Shown in pieces: positions 17,356 to 29,385 of a stretch of DNA of 52,803 nucleotides. The stretch is from contig JAOARW010000020.1 of NCBI GenBank assembly GCA_025210475.1, positions 1-52,803 on the forward strand. Reading direction: 5' to 3'. The notes below the pieces were generated by a model. That model was given only the letters and a program-made list of their open reading frames with translations, did not search any database and had not been told where the DNA came from. Within the stretch, counting starts at the first letter, position 1. The number at the start of each line of letters is the position of its first letter. The translations under genes were made by a program, and so were the position numbers. Source of the DNA: Carboxylicivirga sp. GTDB lineage: Bacteria; Bacteroidota; Bacteroidia; Bacteroidales; Marinilabiliaceae.

Positions 17356-18786
17356 TTATAACTTCATCTCAATTTTGTTTAACTCATCCTGAAGCTTCTT
17401 CAGCACCTCTGGATATTGCTCTATAACATTTGTTGTTTCAGAAGGATCGTTTTTCAGATTAAATAACATTGGTTCCTCAGGCTGACCTCCTTGCTTTCCA
17501 TAATATGTACCTCCTTGCTTTAAATATTTCCATTCTCCCAATCTAATGCCACCTGGTTTCGTCTGTCGAAAATAGACATAGGCATTATTTAAAGTGGTTG
17601 TATTAGGAGCTTCGAGATGCTTAGCTACATTATGTCCATCCAAAACCAACGCCTCTGTATTAACGCCCGCATAAGATGCAATCGTTGGTACAAGGTCATA
17701 TGCTGAAATGGCCTGATGACTCACGATGCCTTTGGGCAGTTTACCTGGCCATCGCACAATGCACGGCACTCTGACTCCACCTTCAAAAATAGTACCTTTC
17801 CCATCACGTAGAGGTAATGCTGAGCCGCCCAGTTCGCCATATTTCAACCATGGTCCATTATCCGAAGAAAAGATGACGATTGTATTTTCATCTAATCCTG
17901 ATTCTTTTAAATGAGCCAGTAAACGACCTACGTTGGCATCGATTTCTTCAACTACATCGCCATAAAGGCCGCGCTCACTCTTACCTTTAAATTTCTCAGA
18001 TGGATAAAGCGGTACGTGTGGCATAGCTGGCGTGATGTACACAAAGAATGGATTATCGCCTGCATTTTTAATAAAATGAATAGCTCTATTGAAATAGCGT
18101 TCGGTTAAAGTACTTTGCTCACATGGATACTCCACAACTTTATCACCCTCAAACAAGGGCACTTTACCACTTAAACCTTTACGTTTAAAATTGTTAAACC
18201 CCTCTGTGACGCGCACGGTATCCTGGTCGTTCCTGGCCATTTGCAATGTATAGCCATTGGTAAACTCAACATTATCGGCAAACTGCTGGTTGGGTGCGAT
18301 GTACATATCGTTACTGTATGGTATACCCAAATACTCATCGAAGCCCTGATCTTTGGGTAACAGGCCTGGTGTATCACCCAAATGCCATTTACCGAAACAA
18401 GCTGTTTTGTATTTAGCTGACTTCAATAACTCTGGTAAAATAATCTCATCAGGTGCTAAGCCTCCCTCTTCAGGAAAAATAGCACCACCAATACCATGAC
18501 GAGCAGGGTAGCGACCCGTTAGCAATGACGCTCTTGAGGCACTGCAAACGGAGCTGGCCACATAAAAATCAGTGAAACGAATCCCTTCACTGGCCATCTG
18601 GTCGATGTTGGGGGTTTTTATCAAGGGGGAGCCATAGCATCCTAAATCCTGGTAGCCCTGATCATCGGTGAAAATGATAATGACGTTTGGTTTACTATCC
18701 TTCTTCTCCTTTGTAGCATAATTATATGATGAACAAACAATTGCGAACATTGCCACAAAAACTACTGCTATATTGATTTTTTTCAT
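17356..18786 (-). CDS. S1-family sulfatase, CSASR type
   Basis: This is a secreted sulfatase of 476 residues. The N-terminal hydrophobic signal could be cleaved by signal peptidase I or lipidated at Cys18. Metal ligands are D41-D42 (FTDDQGYQDLG), and the formylglycine Cys is at 81 in CSASR, with Ala where most neighbours have Pro. GKWHLG and FSSDNGPW follow as in classical arylsulfatases. The position after CxASR is tolerated in the family (C-x-P/A-x-R). It lies between two other sulfatases with gaps of 34 and 6 bases. Substrate is unknown. Confidence 0.94.
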   Translation of the reverse strand: MKKINIAVVFVAMFAIVCSSYNYATKEKKDSKPNVIIIFTDDQGYQDLGCYGSPLIKTPNIDQMASEGIRFTDFYVASSVCSASRASLLTGRYPARHGIGGAIFPEEGGLAPDEIILPELLKSAKYKTACFGKWHLGDTPGLLPKDQGFDEYLGIPYSNDMYIAPNQQFADNVEFTNGYTLQMARNDQDTVRVTEGFNNFKRKGLSGKVPLFEGDKVVEYPCEQSTLTERYFNRAIHFIKNAGDNPFFVYITPAMPHVPLYPSEKFKGKSERGLYGDVVEEIDANVGRLLAHLKESGLDENTIVIFSSDNGPWLKYGELGGSALPLRDGKGTIFEGGVRVPCIVRWPGKLPKGIVSHQAISAYDLVPTIASYAGVNTEALVLDGHNVAKHLEAPNTTTLNNAYVYFRQTKPGGIRLGEWKYLKQGGTYYGKQGGQPEEPMLFNLKNDPSETTNVIEQYPEVLKKLQDELNKIEMKL

Positions 18787-18820
18787 ATTAACGTTAGACT
18801 TTTAGTTAGAAATTATCTTA

Positions 18821-20464
18821 TTATTCTTTTGAGTAACTCACTGGTTCACTAACCTGGTATCCAATCCTTAGGGCTCTTGCAATGAAAGTCTGGTCTTTTT
18901 TAAGCTTGACAGGAGCTGAATACAACATCCAGTGATTTCCACCAATCTGCTCGTCCACTTGATAGCCGATTGAGGCTCCTTCTGTAGGACAGGATAAAAC
19001 AAGCCCTTTGGATGTTTCTTTTACTTGAACACGCTCTGTTGATGGTTGAACTATACCTGGCCAAAACATTTGAACCAAATCATATTCATCGATAAAGCCT
19101 TTATCGCCAATCTCAAGTTGCCAATTTGCCAACATCTTGCGCATCTTAACTAATTGAGAACGATATTTAGGATCATTAGCCAGGTTATAAACCTCATCCT
19201 GATCGTTATCTAAATCGTATAACTCCTCCACCTCACGTTGATCTCGGAAGATGTATGCGGCTCCTCCAGTCAATTCTCCCTGTTGATCCATCTTGATTAG
19301 TTCACGAGTCATATCTATTTGTTCACGGTATTTTATCCGATAAATAAGTGGTGTATTCGGTAGGAAATTTCGGATGTAAGAAAACTTGCCATCGATGACG
19401 GAACGAGAAAAATCATAAACTTCATCAAACCGATCGGCCGAGCCATATACGGCTTCCCTGGGTTTAGCTTTATATTCACCCAGAAAAGCGTTTCCTTGCA
19501 TATATTCTGGTGGTTTTATACCTGCTAATGACAACATTGTTGGCGCTAAGTCCATTAAAGAAACCAAGTCGTTGCAAACCGTTCCGGCCATCTCCTGCTT
19601 AGGCATGCGAATAATTAAAGGTACATGAAGTCCGGTATTACCGACAGCTCGCTTTTGACGCAACAGAGGCCCTCCATGATCGCTCCAAAACACGATAATC
19701 GTTTTATCTAATAAGCCATCATCTTCTAATTGTTTTATCTTCTCACCAATTTGCTTATCCAGTTCAACAATATTAGAATACTTTCGTCCAACATCTTTCC
19801 TGACCACATCGATATCTGGATAGTAATCTGGAATATCTATTTTATTGGGATCAACCAACATGGGGTCATTCGCCTTCATCCATATTCTTGATTCATGTGA
19901 CACAACATAGTTGTAGGTGGAAAAGAATGGCATCCCTTTCGGAGCATTCCTGTATTCCGCCTTATTATTGTTTTCATCCCAGGCAGTAAAGGGCGGATAA
20001 AACTGGTAATCGTTCTTGGCATTATTGGTGCAATAATATCCATCAGCGCGCAGGAATTCAGTATAACACTTAACTTCTGCAGGAATCACAGCCGAATAGG
20101 TTGGTATGTTGCGGCCCTTTTTATCCGTTACCGCTTGAAAAGATGGATACTTATCACCATCGATGCCTTTATAGGTAACCTGATGCGATGTGCGCATATT
20201 ATGCGTTCCAATAGAAACCGGATACATACCTGTTATTATCGACGAACGGCTTGGGGCACATACCCCAACTGTTGAATAAGCGTTGGTATAACGTATACCT
20301 TCTTTTGCCAGGCGATCAATATTTGGTGTTTCAATTCCTTTTACACCGTAGCATGAGAGCGTAGGATCAATATCTTCACAACTTAGCCAGAGAATATTAT
20401 AACGTTCCTGAGCATTTAGAAACGAGACTACAAAAAGATAAAATAGTAGTAGTTTGGTTTTCAT
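18821..20464 (-). CDS. S1-family sulfatase, N-sulfoglucosamine sulfohydrolase-like subgroup
   Basis: This 547-residue secreted sulfatase has a signal peptide (about 1-18) and an N-terminal metal site that reads CEDID (29-33), Glu-Asp instead of Asp-Asp. Signature CAPSR has its Cys at 69. VFWSDHGGPLLRQKR gives the second metal site. The E-D start and DHG motif resemble the sulfamidase/heparan-sulfatase-like branch of S1; that placement is from general look, not an alignment. The C-terminal approximately 60 residues (after about 485) form an extra beta-rich extension reminiscent of a chitobiase/beta-hexosaminidase C-terminal domain. It is the longest sulfatase of the contiguous run. Confidence 0.93.
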   Translation of the reverse strand: MKTKLLLFYLFVVSFLNAQERYNILWLSCEDIDPTLSCYGVKGIETPNIDRLAKEGIRYTNAYSTVGVCAPSRSSIITGMYPVSIGTHNMRTSHQVTYKGIDGDKYPSFQAVTDKKGRNIPTYSAVIPAEVKCYTEFLRADGYYCTNNAKNDYQFYPPFTAWDENNNKAEYRNAPKGMPFFSTYNYVVSHESRIWMKANDPMLVDPNKIDIPDYYPDIDVVRKDVGRKYSNIVELDKQIGEKIKQLEDDGLLDKTIIVFWSDHGGPLLRQKRAVGNTGLHVPLIIRMPKQEMAGTVCNDLVSLMDLAPTMLSLAGIKPPEYMQGNAFLGEYKAKPREAVYGSADRFDEVYDFSRSVIDGKFSYIRNFLPNTPLIYRIKYREQIDMTRELIKMDQQGELTGGAAYIFRDQREVEELYDLDNDQDEVYNLANDPKYRSQLVKMRKMLANWQLEIGDKGFIDEYDLVQMFWPGIVQPSTERVQVKETSKGLVLSCPTEGASIGYQVDEQIGGNHWMLYSAPVKLKKDQTFIARALRIGYQVSEPVSYSKE

Positions 20465-20478
20465 CGTTCAGGTTTTTA

Positions 20479-22005
20479 TTAATTATTCTTTTTATAAGAA
20501 CAGCTTTCTTTTCGGTAATCTTCCAGTAAAGCACTTAATTCATCTACTTTATCCGGATGATTCTCAAACTGATTATTACGTTGTTCAGGATCGTTCTTGA
20601 TGTTGAATAACAAACCAGGCGTATCATTGTCTTCGTAAGCACGTAGCTCTTTGTAGGCTATTGGCTCATTATTATGTGCTCCATCAGGCTGGTTGATATA
20701 AAGCCAATCACCTTTTCGGATGCCCCATTTATTGGCATAAGTATTATGAATAGTAACCTCACGCAAAGGTTCATTTTGTTTTTCTCCACTTAATACCGGA
20801 AGCATACTGTAACTATCAGGAGCTGAACCAGCAGGTAGCTCTATGCCAACTGCATCAGCAACAGTAGCCATAATATCTATTTGTGAAATGACTTCGTTAG
20901 AAACGGTACCCGCTTTGATTTCCCCTGGCCATTTAACGATAAAAGGTACGTGGTGCCCACCTTCCCACACATCGCGCTTTAAGCCTCTGAAATCACCCAT
21001 ACTAAAATGATCGTGTTTCACTGCTCGATTATATGCATATATTTCCGGTCCATTATCGGCACTGAAAATTACAATGGTATTCTCATCTAATCCATTTTCC
21101 TTTAAAGCGCTCATCACCTGCCCGACTACAAAATCTGTTTGAAACATAAAATCACCATAAGCTCCTGCATTGGACTTGCCGTCAAATTCATCATTGGGTA
21201 TAATGGGTGCATGCGGCGATGGCAATGCAAAATAGAGAAAGAATGGTTCATTATTACTTTGCTCACCAATCCATTCCTGAGTCCTTTTTGCCAAGGTCGG
21301 TAATACCTTGTATGGATTCCATCCTTTTACTCTTGGTCCGGGGCGAAATTCCCAATGACCTTCTTTTGTTTCGTAACCAATGTTTTGGGGTGTCATGGTT
21401 TCTGTAGGTAATTCTAAAGGACGATCATTTTCAAACCAGGTGTAAGGCGGAAAATTAATGGTTCCGTCTCCAAAATAGTAATCAAAACCGCGATCAAGTG
21501 GACCGCCACTTACAGCTTGCTTCCAATCTACATCATCAGACTGATAATACTTTCGCATCTTGCCCCATTGCATAATTTCACCAGAAGGTTGACCTGTAAA
21601 ATTCCAATCCCAGCCTAAATGCCATTTACCGATGCAAGCCGTTTTGTAGCCTTTGGTTTTAAGTATCTGTGGCAAAGTCACATCTTCATTCTTAAAAAAA
21701 GGTTTGCCAAAAGCACCAACTATACCATGCTGCCGGCGCCAATGATACATACCTGTTAATAGCGCAAAACGACTAGGTGAGCATATGCCCGATGAACTGT
21801 GGGCATCTGTAAATCGCATGCCTTGCGATGCTAAATTATCAAGATTTGGTGTTGGAATTTTTGAATTTGGATTTTGGCAATTTAAATCACCATAACCCAT
21901 ATCATCAGCATAAATAATAACGATATTTGGTAAAGCGGGTTCATTTTGTTTACACCCGCTTAGAACAACAAATATCAGCACTATTAATAATGAAAGATTT
22001 CTCAT
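20479..22005 (-). CDS. S1-family sulfatase lipoprotein, possible galactosamine/galactose 6-O-sulfatase
   Basis: The 508-residue sulfatase carries a lipobox at Cys18, metal ligands D34-D35 ([11 protein letters not shown]) and signature CSPSR with the modifiable Cys at 75. GKWHLGWDW and the GFDYYFGDG...[11 protein letters not shown] region resemble the group that includes Bacteroides galactosamine-6-sulfatases (tentatively S1_15). FSADNGPE is the second metal site. A 6-O-sulfatase would be needed for chondroitin 6-sulfate units, so the guess fits the lyases in the operon. It follows the GH29 gene after 57 bases with nothing notable between them. Confidence 0.94.
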   Translation of the reverse strand: MRNLSLLIVLIFVVLSGCKQNEPALPNIVIIYADDMGYGDLNCQNPNSKIPTPNLDNLASQGMRFTDAHSSSGICSPSRFALLTGMYHWRRQHGIVGAFGKPFFKNEDVTLPQILKTKGYKTACIGKWHLGWDWNFTGQPSGEIMQWGKMRKYYQSDDVDWKQAVSGGPLDRGFDYYFGDGTINFPPYTWFENDRPLELPTETMTPQNIGYETKEGHWEFRPGPRVKGWNPYKVLPTLAKRTQEWIGEQSNNEPFFLYFALPSPHAPIIPNDEFDGKSNAGAYGDFMFQTDFVVGQVMSALKENGLDENTIVIFSADNGPEIYAYNRAVKHDHFSMGDFRGLKRDVWEGGHHVPFIVKWPGEIKAGTVSNEVISQIDIMATVADAVGIELPAGSAPDSYSMLPVLSGEKQNEPLREVTIHNTYANKWGIRKGDWLYINQPDGAHNNEPIAYKELRAYEDNDTPGLLFNIKNDPEQRNNQFENHPDKVDELSALLEDYRKESCSYKKNN

Positions 22006-22062
22006 TTTTATTTTAGTTAGCCTAATTCAATTAATCTTTACAAATCATCAATTTAACGAAAA

Positions 22063-23679
22063 CTATAGTACGTCTGCTAGCTTGAAGACTGCAGTATACT
22101 CATTAGCACGTGCCTTTGGCACATTTAAAACCAGTTTATCATTATATTGCTTAAACTTAACCTTTTTAGTACCTCCGAGCAGTTGAATCGACTTCACCTT
22201 CTTATTGTTGAATTTTGTCTCAAAACCTAAAGTTGGCAATTCAATTTTTCCGGCTTTTGGATTCAGTACAAACACAAACAAATCATTGCCTTTTGTTGTA
22301 AAACGCACTTCGTTATGACGGTATGGTTCGGCTGTAATGGTTCGTTCGTTAAAATGCTCTTTCTTCTTATTCTTCTTCAATACTTCCAGGTCCAGTTCGC
22401 CAATGGCACCGCCTTCTTTCAATAACTCTTCATCTGAAAACAGGTTATCGCCAAATTCTAACCAAGGTTTGGTGGCATATATGGCCTCTCCATTAAGGTT
22501 AACCCATTCACCCACCTCATCAATTATTGCTTTATGCTTAGGAGGTATTGTACCATCAGGGTACAATTCTATATTCAATAGTAAATTACCATTCTTACTT
22601 ATTACATCAACCAGATTTTCGATTGTTGTTCGGGCATTGTGTCTAGATGGTTTGTTTTCCTTATAAAACCAGCCTCCAAAAGTCAATGTTCCTTGCCATG
22701 GTACATTCACAATTTCATTGGTACCCCCACGTTCTACATCTTTAATCGTTGCTGGCTCACCATGAAATTTTCCAGCAACAGCAGCTTTTATCTTTCCATG
22801 TTTCTTGAGACTATGATAATAATACGTTCGGCAAAGTTCTTTTCCATATTTACCATATGGGAAGTCATAACCATCGAACCACAACAGGTCCACATCATAT
22901 TTTGTCACCAACTCTATGTGACGATTCATCCAGTTGGTATCAACTTTTTTATGCCAGTCTTTGGTTCGAAATTCTGGTGCTACACCATAAAGATTAGCCG
23001 GATCCATTCCTTCCCACCATTTGCCTGCTCCATCAGCTTTTGTGTGCCGACCATCATAAACAATGCCTTTTTTGGGCCCTTCAATATCGGCTCCAAAAGC
23101 TGGCAACCACCATTCTTTGTACCGATCATCATGCGAACTAACGCAAAATGGTAATTGATATTTTTTAGCCGCCTTTTCAAACTCTCCAACAATGTCTTTT
23201 TTAGGTCCTACAATAACTGAGTTCCATTCATGATGTGTCGAGTTAAAATTATCAAAGTGATCATGATGGTTGGCCATTATCATAAAATATTTGGCCCCTA
23301 AACCTTTAATGTACTTCATCAGTGCATCAGCGTCCAATTTCTCAGCTTTCCACTCATTAATGACATCTTTAAAACCTTTTTCTGAAGGGTGACCATATGT
23401 TTTAACATGGTAATCATAAGCTCCTTTTCCCCAGGTTTCTCTACCCACATCTTTTTGGTACATATGACGAGCATACCACCCGCCTCCTTCGGCTGGTTGA
23501 GTTTGAGCACCCCAATGCAACCATATACCAAATCGGGCTTCTAAAAACCATTGTGGAAATTCGTATTGGGCCGATAACTCCTCCCAGGTTGGTTCTTTTT
23601 CCTGCGCGAATGTTGAATTAGATATCAATGCAATCGTTAAAAGTATGCATAGCTGATAGCAAGTAATTTTTTTTTTCAT
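22063..23679 (-). CDS. GH29 alpha-L-fucosidase (second copy)
   Basis: GH29 enzymes release terminal alpha-linked fucose with retention. The 538-residue protein has a cleavable signal (about 1-25), the FGIWLHWG strand (about 50-57), ANHHDHFDNFNS at about 136-147, and the nucleophile Asp269 in LLWFDG. The catalytic barrel is followed by a beta-sandwich with GEAIYATKPW. It is well diverged from the other GH29 in this operon, including around the HHD loop and after the nucleophile, which suggests a different linkage or sulfation tolerance. It follows a 110-base hairpin-rich gap after the GH2 gene and leads into five sulfatases. Confidence 0.93.
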   Translation of the reverse strand: MKKKITCYQLCILLTIALISNSTFAQEKEPTWEELSAQYEFPQWFLEARFGIWLHWGAQTQPAEGGGWYARHMYQKDVGRETWGKGAYDYHVKTYGHPSEKGFKDVINEWKAEKLDADALMKYIKGLGAKYFMIMANHHDHFDNFNSTHHEWNSVIVGPKKDIVGEFEKAAKKYQLPFCVSSHDDRYKEWWLPAFGADIEGPKKGIVYDGRHTKADGAGKWWEGMDPANLYGVAPEFRTKDWHKKVDTNWMNRHIELVTKYDVDLLWFDGYDFPYGKYGKELCRTYYYHSLKKHGKIKAAVAGKFHGEPATIKDVERGGTNEIVNVPWQGTLTFGGWFYKENKPSRHNARTTIENLVDVISKNGNLLLNIELYPDGTIPPKHKAIIDEVGEWVNLNGEAIYATKPWLEFGDNLFSDEELLKEGGAIGELDLEVLKKNKKKEHFNERTITAEPYRHNEVRFTTKGNDLFVFVLNPKAGKIELPTLGFETKFNNKKVKSIQLLGGTKKVKFKQYNDKLVLNVPKARANEYTAVFKLADVL

Positions 23680-23709
23680 AGATCTTATTTTTTAATAGTT
23701 AGCAAATCT

Positions 23710-23782
23710 TATTATCCAGGTGATAATACCTCATAAATGAGTTACAATAAGCTCCCAAACTAATATTAGAATGAGAGCTTAT
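23710..23782 (-). repeat. Three consecutive small hairpins between GH2 and GH29 genes
   Basis: The 110-base gap holds three perfect dyads: TATTATC/GATAATA (23710-23716, 23722-23728), CTCAT/ATGAG with a two-base loop (23730-23741), and ATAAGCTC/GAGCTTAT (23747-23754, 23775-23782). None has a strong T-run on the minus strand. They may mark mRNA processing, stability control or partial attenuation inside the long operon. Confidence 0.45.
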
Positions 23783-23789
23783 GGAACAC

Positions 23790-26936
<3,147 letters not shown>

Positions 26937-26943
26937 TTATTTT

Positions 26944-29373
26944 TTACTTCTTCTTAACATTCACCGAGACAGGCTTTCCTGTATCCTTACCATAGTATAA
27001 TGGCACATCAATAACACTTACCCCATTTTGAAGCGTAATACCTGTACCTACAACAGGTAAACTGGTAGTAATTTGGATACTCTTCAGCTTAGTATTCATA
27101 CAGGGATCACAAATTGTAATTTGATAGGAGTCCTTTAAATCTTCCACCATCAAAACACATTCCGAAGAAACTTTATAAGTATAGCTTCCATCATTTAACT
27201 CAGCTTCCGGATTATAAAACACTGCTTCAACAGTTTTTTTATCGGCACTAATAGCCGCTTGCAATTGCTTCGTATTACTCAAAACTGTTGGAAGTTCAGT
27301 TGGTGTCTGACCTTTACAGTTTACAACATAGGCGTATGTTGCATCAACGGGTTTATTACCATGGTCAATCCACAATTGAAAGATTTCAACCTGTTCCGGT
27401 TTACCTTTAATCTTTTTATTCACTGGTGAAAGCTTGTTCCACTTAGTTAGTCGGTTTTCAACTGAAAAATAAACCTTTCCATTAGTCTGCTCCTGAATAA
27501 CATGATACGCAAATCCATTATTGATTATCCAATTGGCATCCTTCCTGGCTATATTAACTTTATTGGTTCCTTGTTTTGGACTAACTTTTTCGCCTTTATA
27601 TTGACAATCCCTGACAATTGTTTGATCAATTGTTGTCCAGATAGATTCTTTGTAATCCTTCGCTTTTAAATTGGTGACACCGGCTCCTAAAGCCAATAAA
27701 TTATCGCCAAACCAGAAATAGCCTTTTTGTGCATCGACTCCAAAGATAAACTCATTCTTTTCTTTTCCTTTCCCACCGCGCGTATTGTTCTTCAGGAATT
27801 TAAATCCCGCACATGCATTTTCTCCTCCATGTGTTGCTGCACCAGCAAAATTGTACTTCGAGTTAAAACCACCCCAATTTGTAATTGGTACCAAATGTTC
27901 TTCACCTTGTCGGGACGTAACACCCGGAATGGCAGTTAAATTCCAGCCTCCAGTTGCTTCACGATATTCTTCACCTGTCCGTTCAAAAAGAGTCATTCCA
28001 TCGCAGGTAAATAAATTGTATGCATCGGCCATGCTATGGGCACTTTCAATACCATCACAACGACTCGAAGCCATACTTATATAAGCATAGTAGTCCTTCT
28101 CTTTTTTGATTAGGTTATCATTGTTGAAAAAATAACGTGTTCCATGGTAGTGACCTTTCGGATAATCACTCATCAAAGCATTAAAATTAGCCGATGATTT
28201 TATAAATTGCTGCAGTTCCTTGTATTCTTCTTTTGTTAATGAGCTCTCCCAATTATTAACCAGGTTCTGAGCCAATTCAACAGATGGCAAATTTTGTTTT
28301 TTACGGCCATACCAAGTCATTGCTCCCCGGCTCAAGCAAGGAGGTTCAACACCTTTGTAAAAATAAAAAGCTGAGCCGCGAATGTAATTCAAAACTTCAT
28401 CCACATTTTTCCGCTCTAATTCCTGGCTCCAGGGAGTACCATATAACCTACTCAACAAGCTTAAGGCTGGTGATGTTCCGTGGATGGGGTATCCCCAAAT
28501 TAAACACTGTTTACCATGTCCCCAGCCAGCTCCATCGGCGGTAAAACCTTCAATCCAAAATGCCTCGTCATAAGTGGCCTGACTAACCGAAGACAAAGCT
28601 TTTTTGCTTACCTCAGCTAATACATCAACCATTTCAACGGAACTTAACATGATGGCACATTCATATAATGATCGATAACCCAAAGCATTACCACCTACCC
28701 ACCATACGTGACCGCGGAAACGCTCAACATCAACCACATTTTTATCCGTTTCATCATTTCGAATTGGCTGAGTCCAGGCTTGCATACCAACGGTTTGAAT
28801 ATACTTATGCGCTTCAATGGTTGTTTCATCTTTACAATTTCCTTTCTCAACCGATTCCATATCATCGAAAAAACAGAAATAGCAATTAATAACCGCTCTT
28901 GGAATCAAAAAACACGATGAATGAAATCGGCTTCCACCTTCCATTCTACCCGTTTCGATTTTACCATAATTGATGAATGCCTTTAAGATTCGTTGCTTTA
29001 GTTCTCCATTCTTGTCATCCACTTCCTTATCTCGTATGGCCTCGGATAATCGCCATAAGCGCAGAAATGCCTTAACAGATAGTTTATCTATTTTTTTGTC
29101 AAAATCCCAATCATTATTTCCAGGTCTCTGCTTTATCTCCTGTTCCTCACTTATTAGGTCATTGAATACACCATCATCTTCAAGCAGTCGGATGCAATCC
29201 TCTAATTTATCGGCCTTTTTCTTATCTAAATCATGCAACTTAAAAGAGTTTTTAGCTAACGCTAATCGCTGTTTCTGAATGAATTGCTCTTTGTCATTTT
29301 GCCCAAAAGAGGACAGGTTTAAGATAAAAGATAAACCTAAAACACACAGTGTTAATTTCATCATCTTATTCAT
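26944..29373 (-). CDS. PL8 polysaccharide lyase, chondroitinase AC/hyaluronate-lyase fold
   Basis: PL8 lyases cleave hexosamine-uronate chains by beta-elimination through an (alpha/alpha) toroid followed by beta-sandwich domains. The 809-residue protein has a cleavable signal (about 1-24). Candidate catalytic residues are N229 (GGNALGYRS), H286 (GWGHGKQ), Y295, R349 (LSRGAMTWYG) and E443. The H-to-Y spacing of 9 and H-to-R spacing of 63 equal those I recall for Pedobacter heparinus chondroitinase AC (H225, Y234, R288). It differs clearly in size and sequence from the other PL8 here, so the two probably cut different sulfation patterns. It ends 19 bases before the GH2 gene. Confidence 0.9.
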   Translation of the reverse strand: MNKMMKLTLCVLGLSFILNLSSFGQNDKEQFIQKQRLALAKNSFKLHDLDKKKADKLEDCIRLLEDDGVFNDLISEEQEIKQRPGNNDWDFDKKIDKLSVKAFLRLWRLSEAIRDKEVDDKNGELKQRILKAFINYGKIETGRMEGGSRFHSSCFLIPRAVINCYFCFFDDMESVEKGNCKDETTIEAHKYIQTVGMQAWTQPIRNDETDKNVVDVERFRGHVWWVGGNALGYRSLYECAIMLSSVEMVDVLAEVSKKALSSVSQATYDEAFWIEGFTADGAGWGHGKQCLIWGYPIHGTSPALSLLSRLYGTPWSQELERKNVDEVLNYIRGSAFYFYKGVEPPCLSRGAMTWYGRKKQNLPSVELAQNLVNNWESSLTKEEYKELQQFIKSSANFNALMSDYPKGHYHGTRYFFNNDNLIKKEKDYYAYISMASSRCDGIESAHSMADAYNLFTCDGMTLFERTGEEYREATGGWNLTAIPGVTSRQGEEHLVPITNWGGFNSKYNFAGAATHGGENACAGFKFLKNNTRGGKGKEKNEFIFGVDAQKGYFWFGDNLLALGAGVTNLKAKDYKESIWTTIDQTIVRDCQYKGEKVSPKQGTNKVNIARKDANWIINNGFAYHVIQEQTNGKVYFSVENRLTKWNKLSPVNKKIKGKPEQVEIFQLWIDHGNKPVDATYAYVVNCKGQTPTELPTVLSNTKQLQAAISADKKTVEAVFYNPEAELNDGSYTYKVSSECVLMVEDLKDSYQITICDPCMNTKLKSIQITTSLPVVGTGITLQNGVSVIDVPLYYGKDTGKPVSVNVKKK

Positions 29374-29385
29374 GGAAATTGTAAA

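Noticed and set aside
22639..23154. 171-codon plus-strand reading frame opposite the GH29 gene
   Set aside because: It lies entirely antisense to a well-supported fucosidase and its translation has no family resemblance. Other long antisense frames in the window were rejected on the same grounds.
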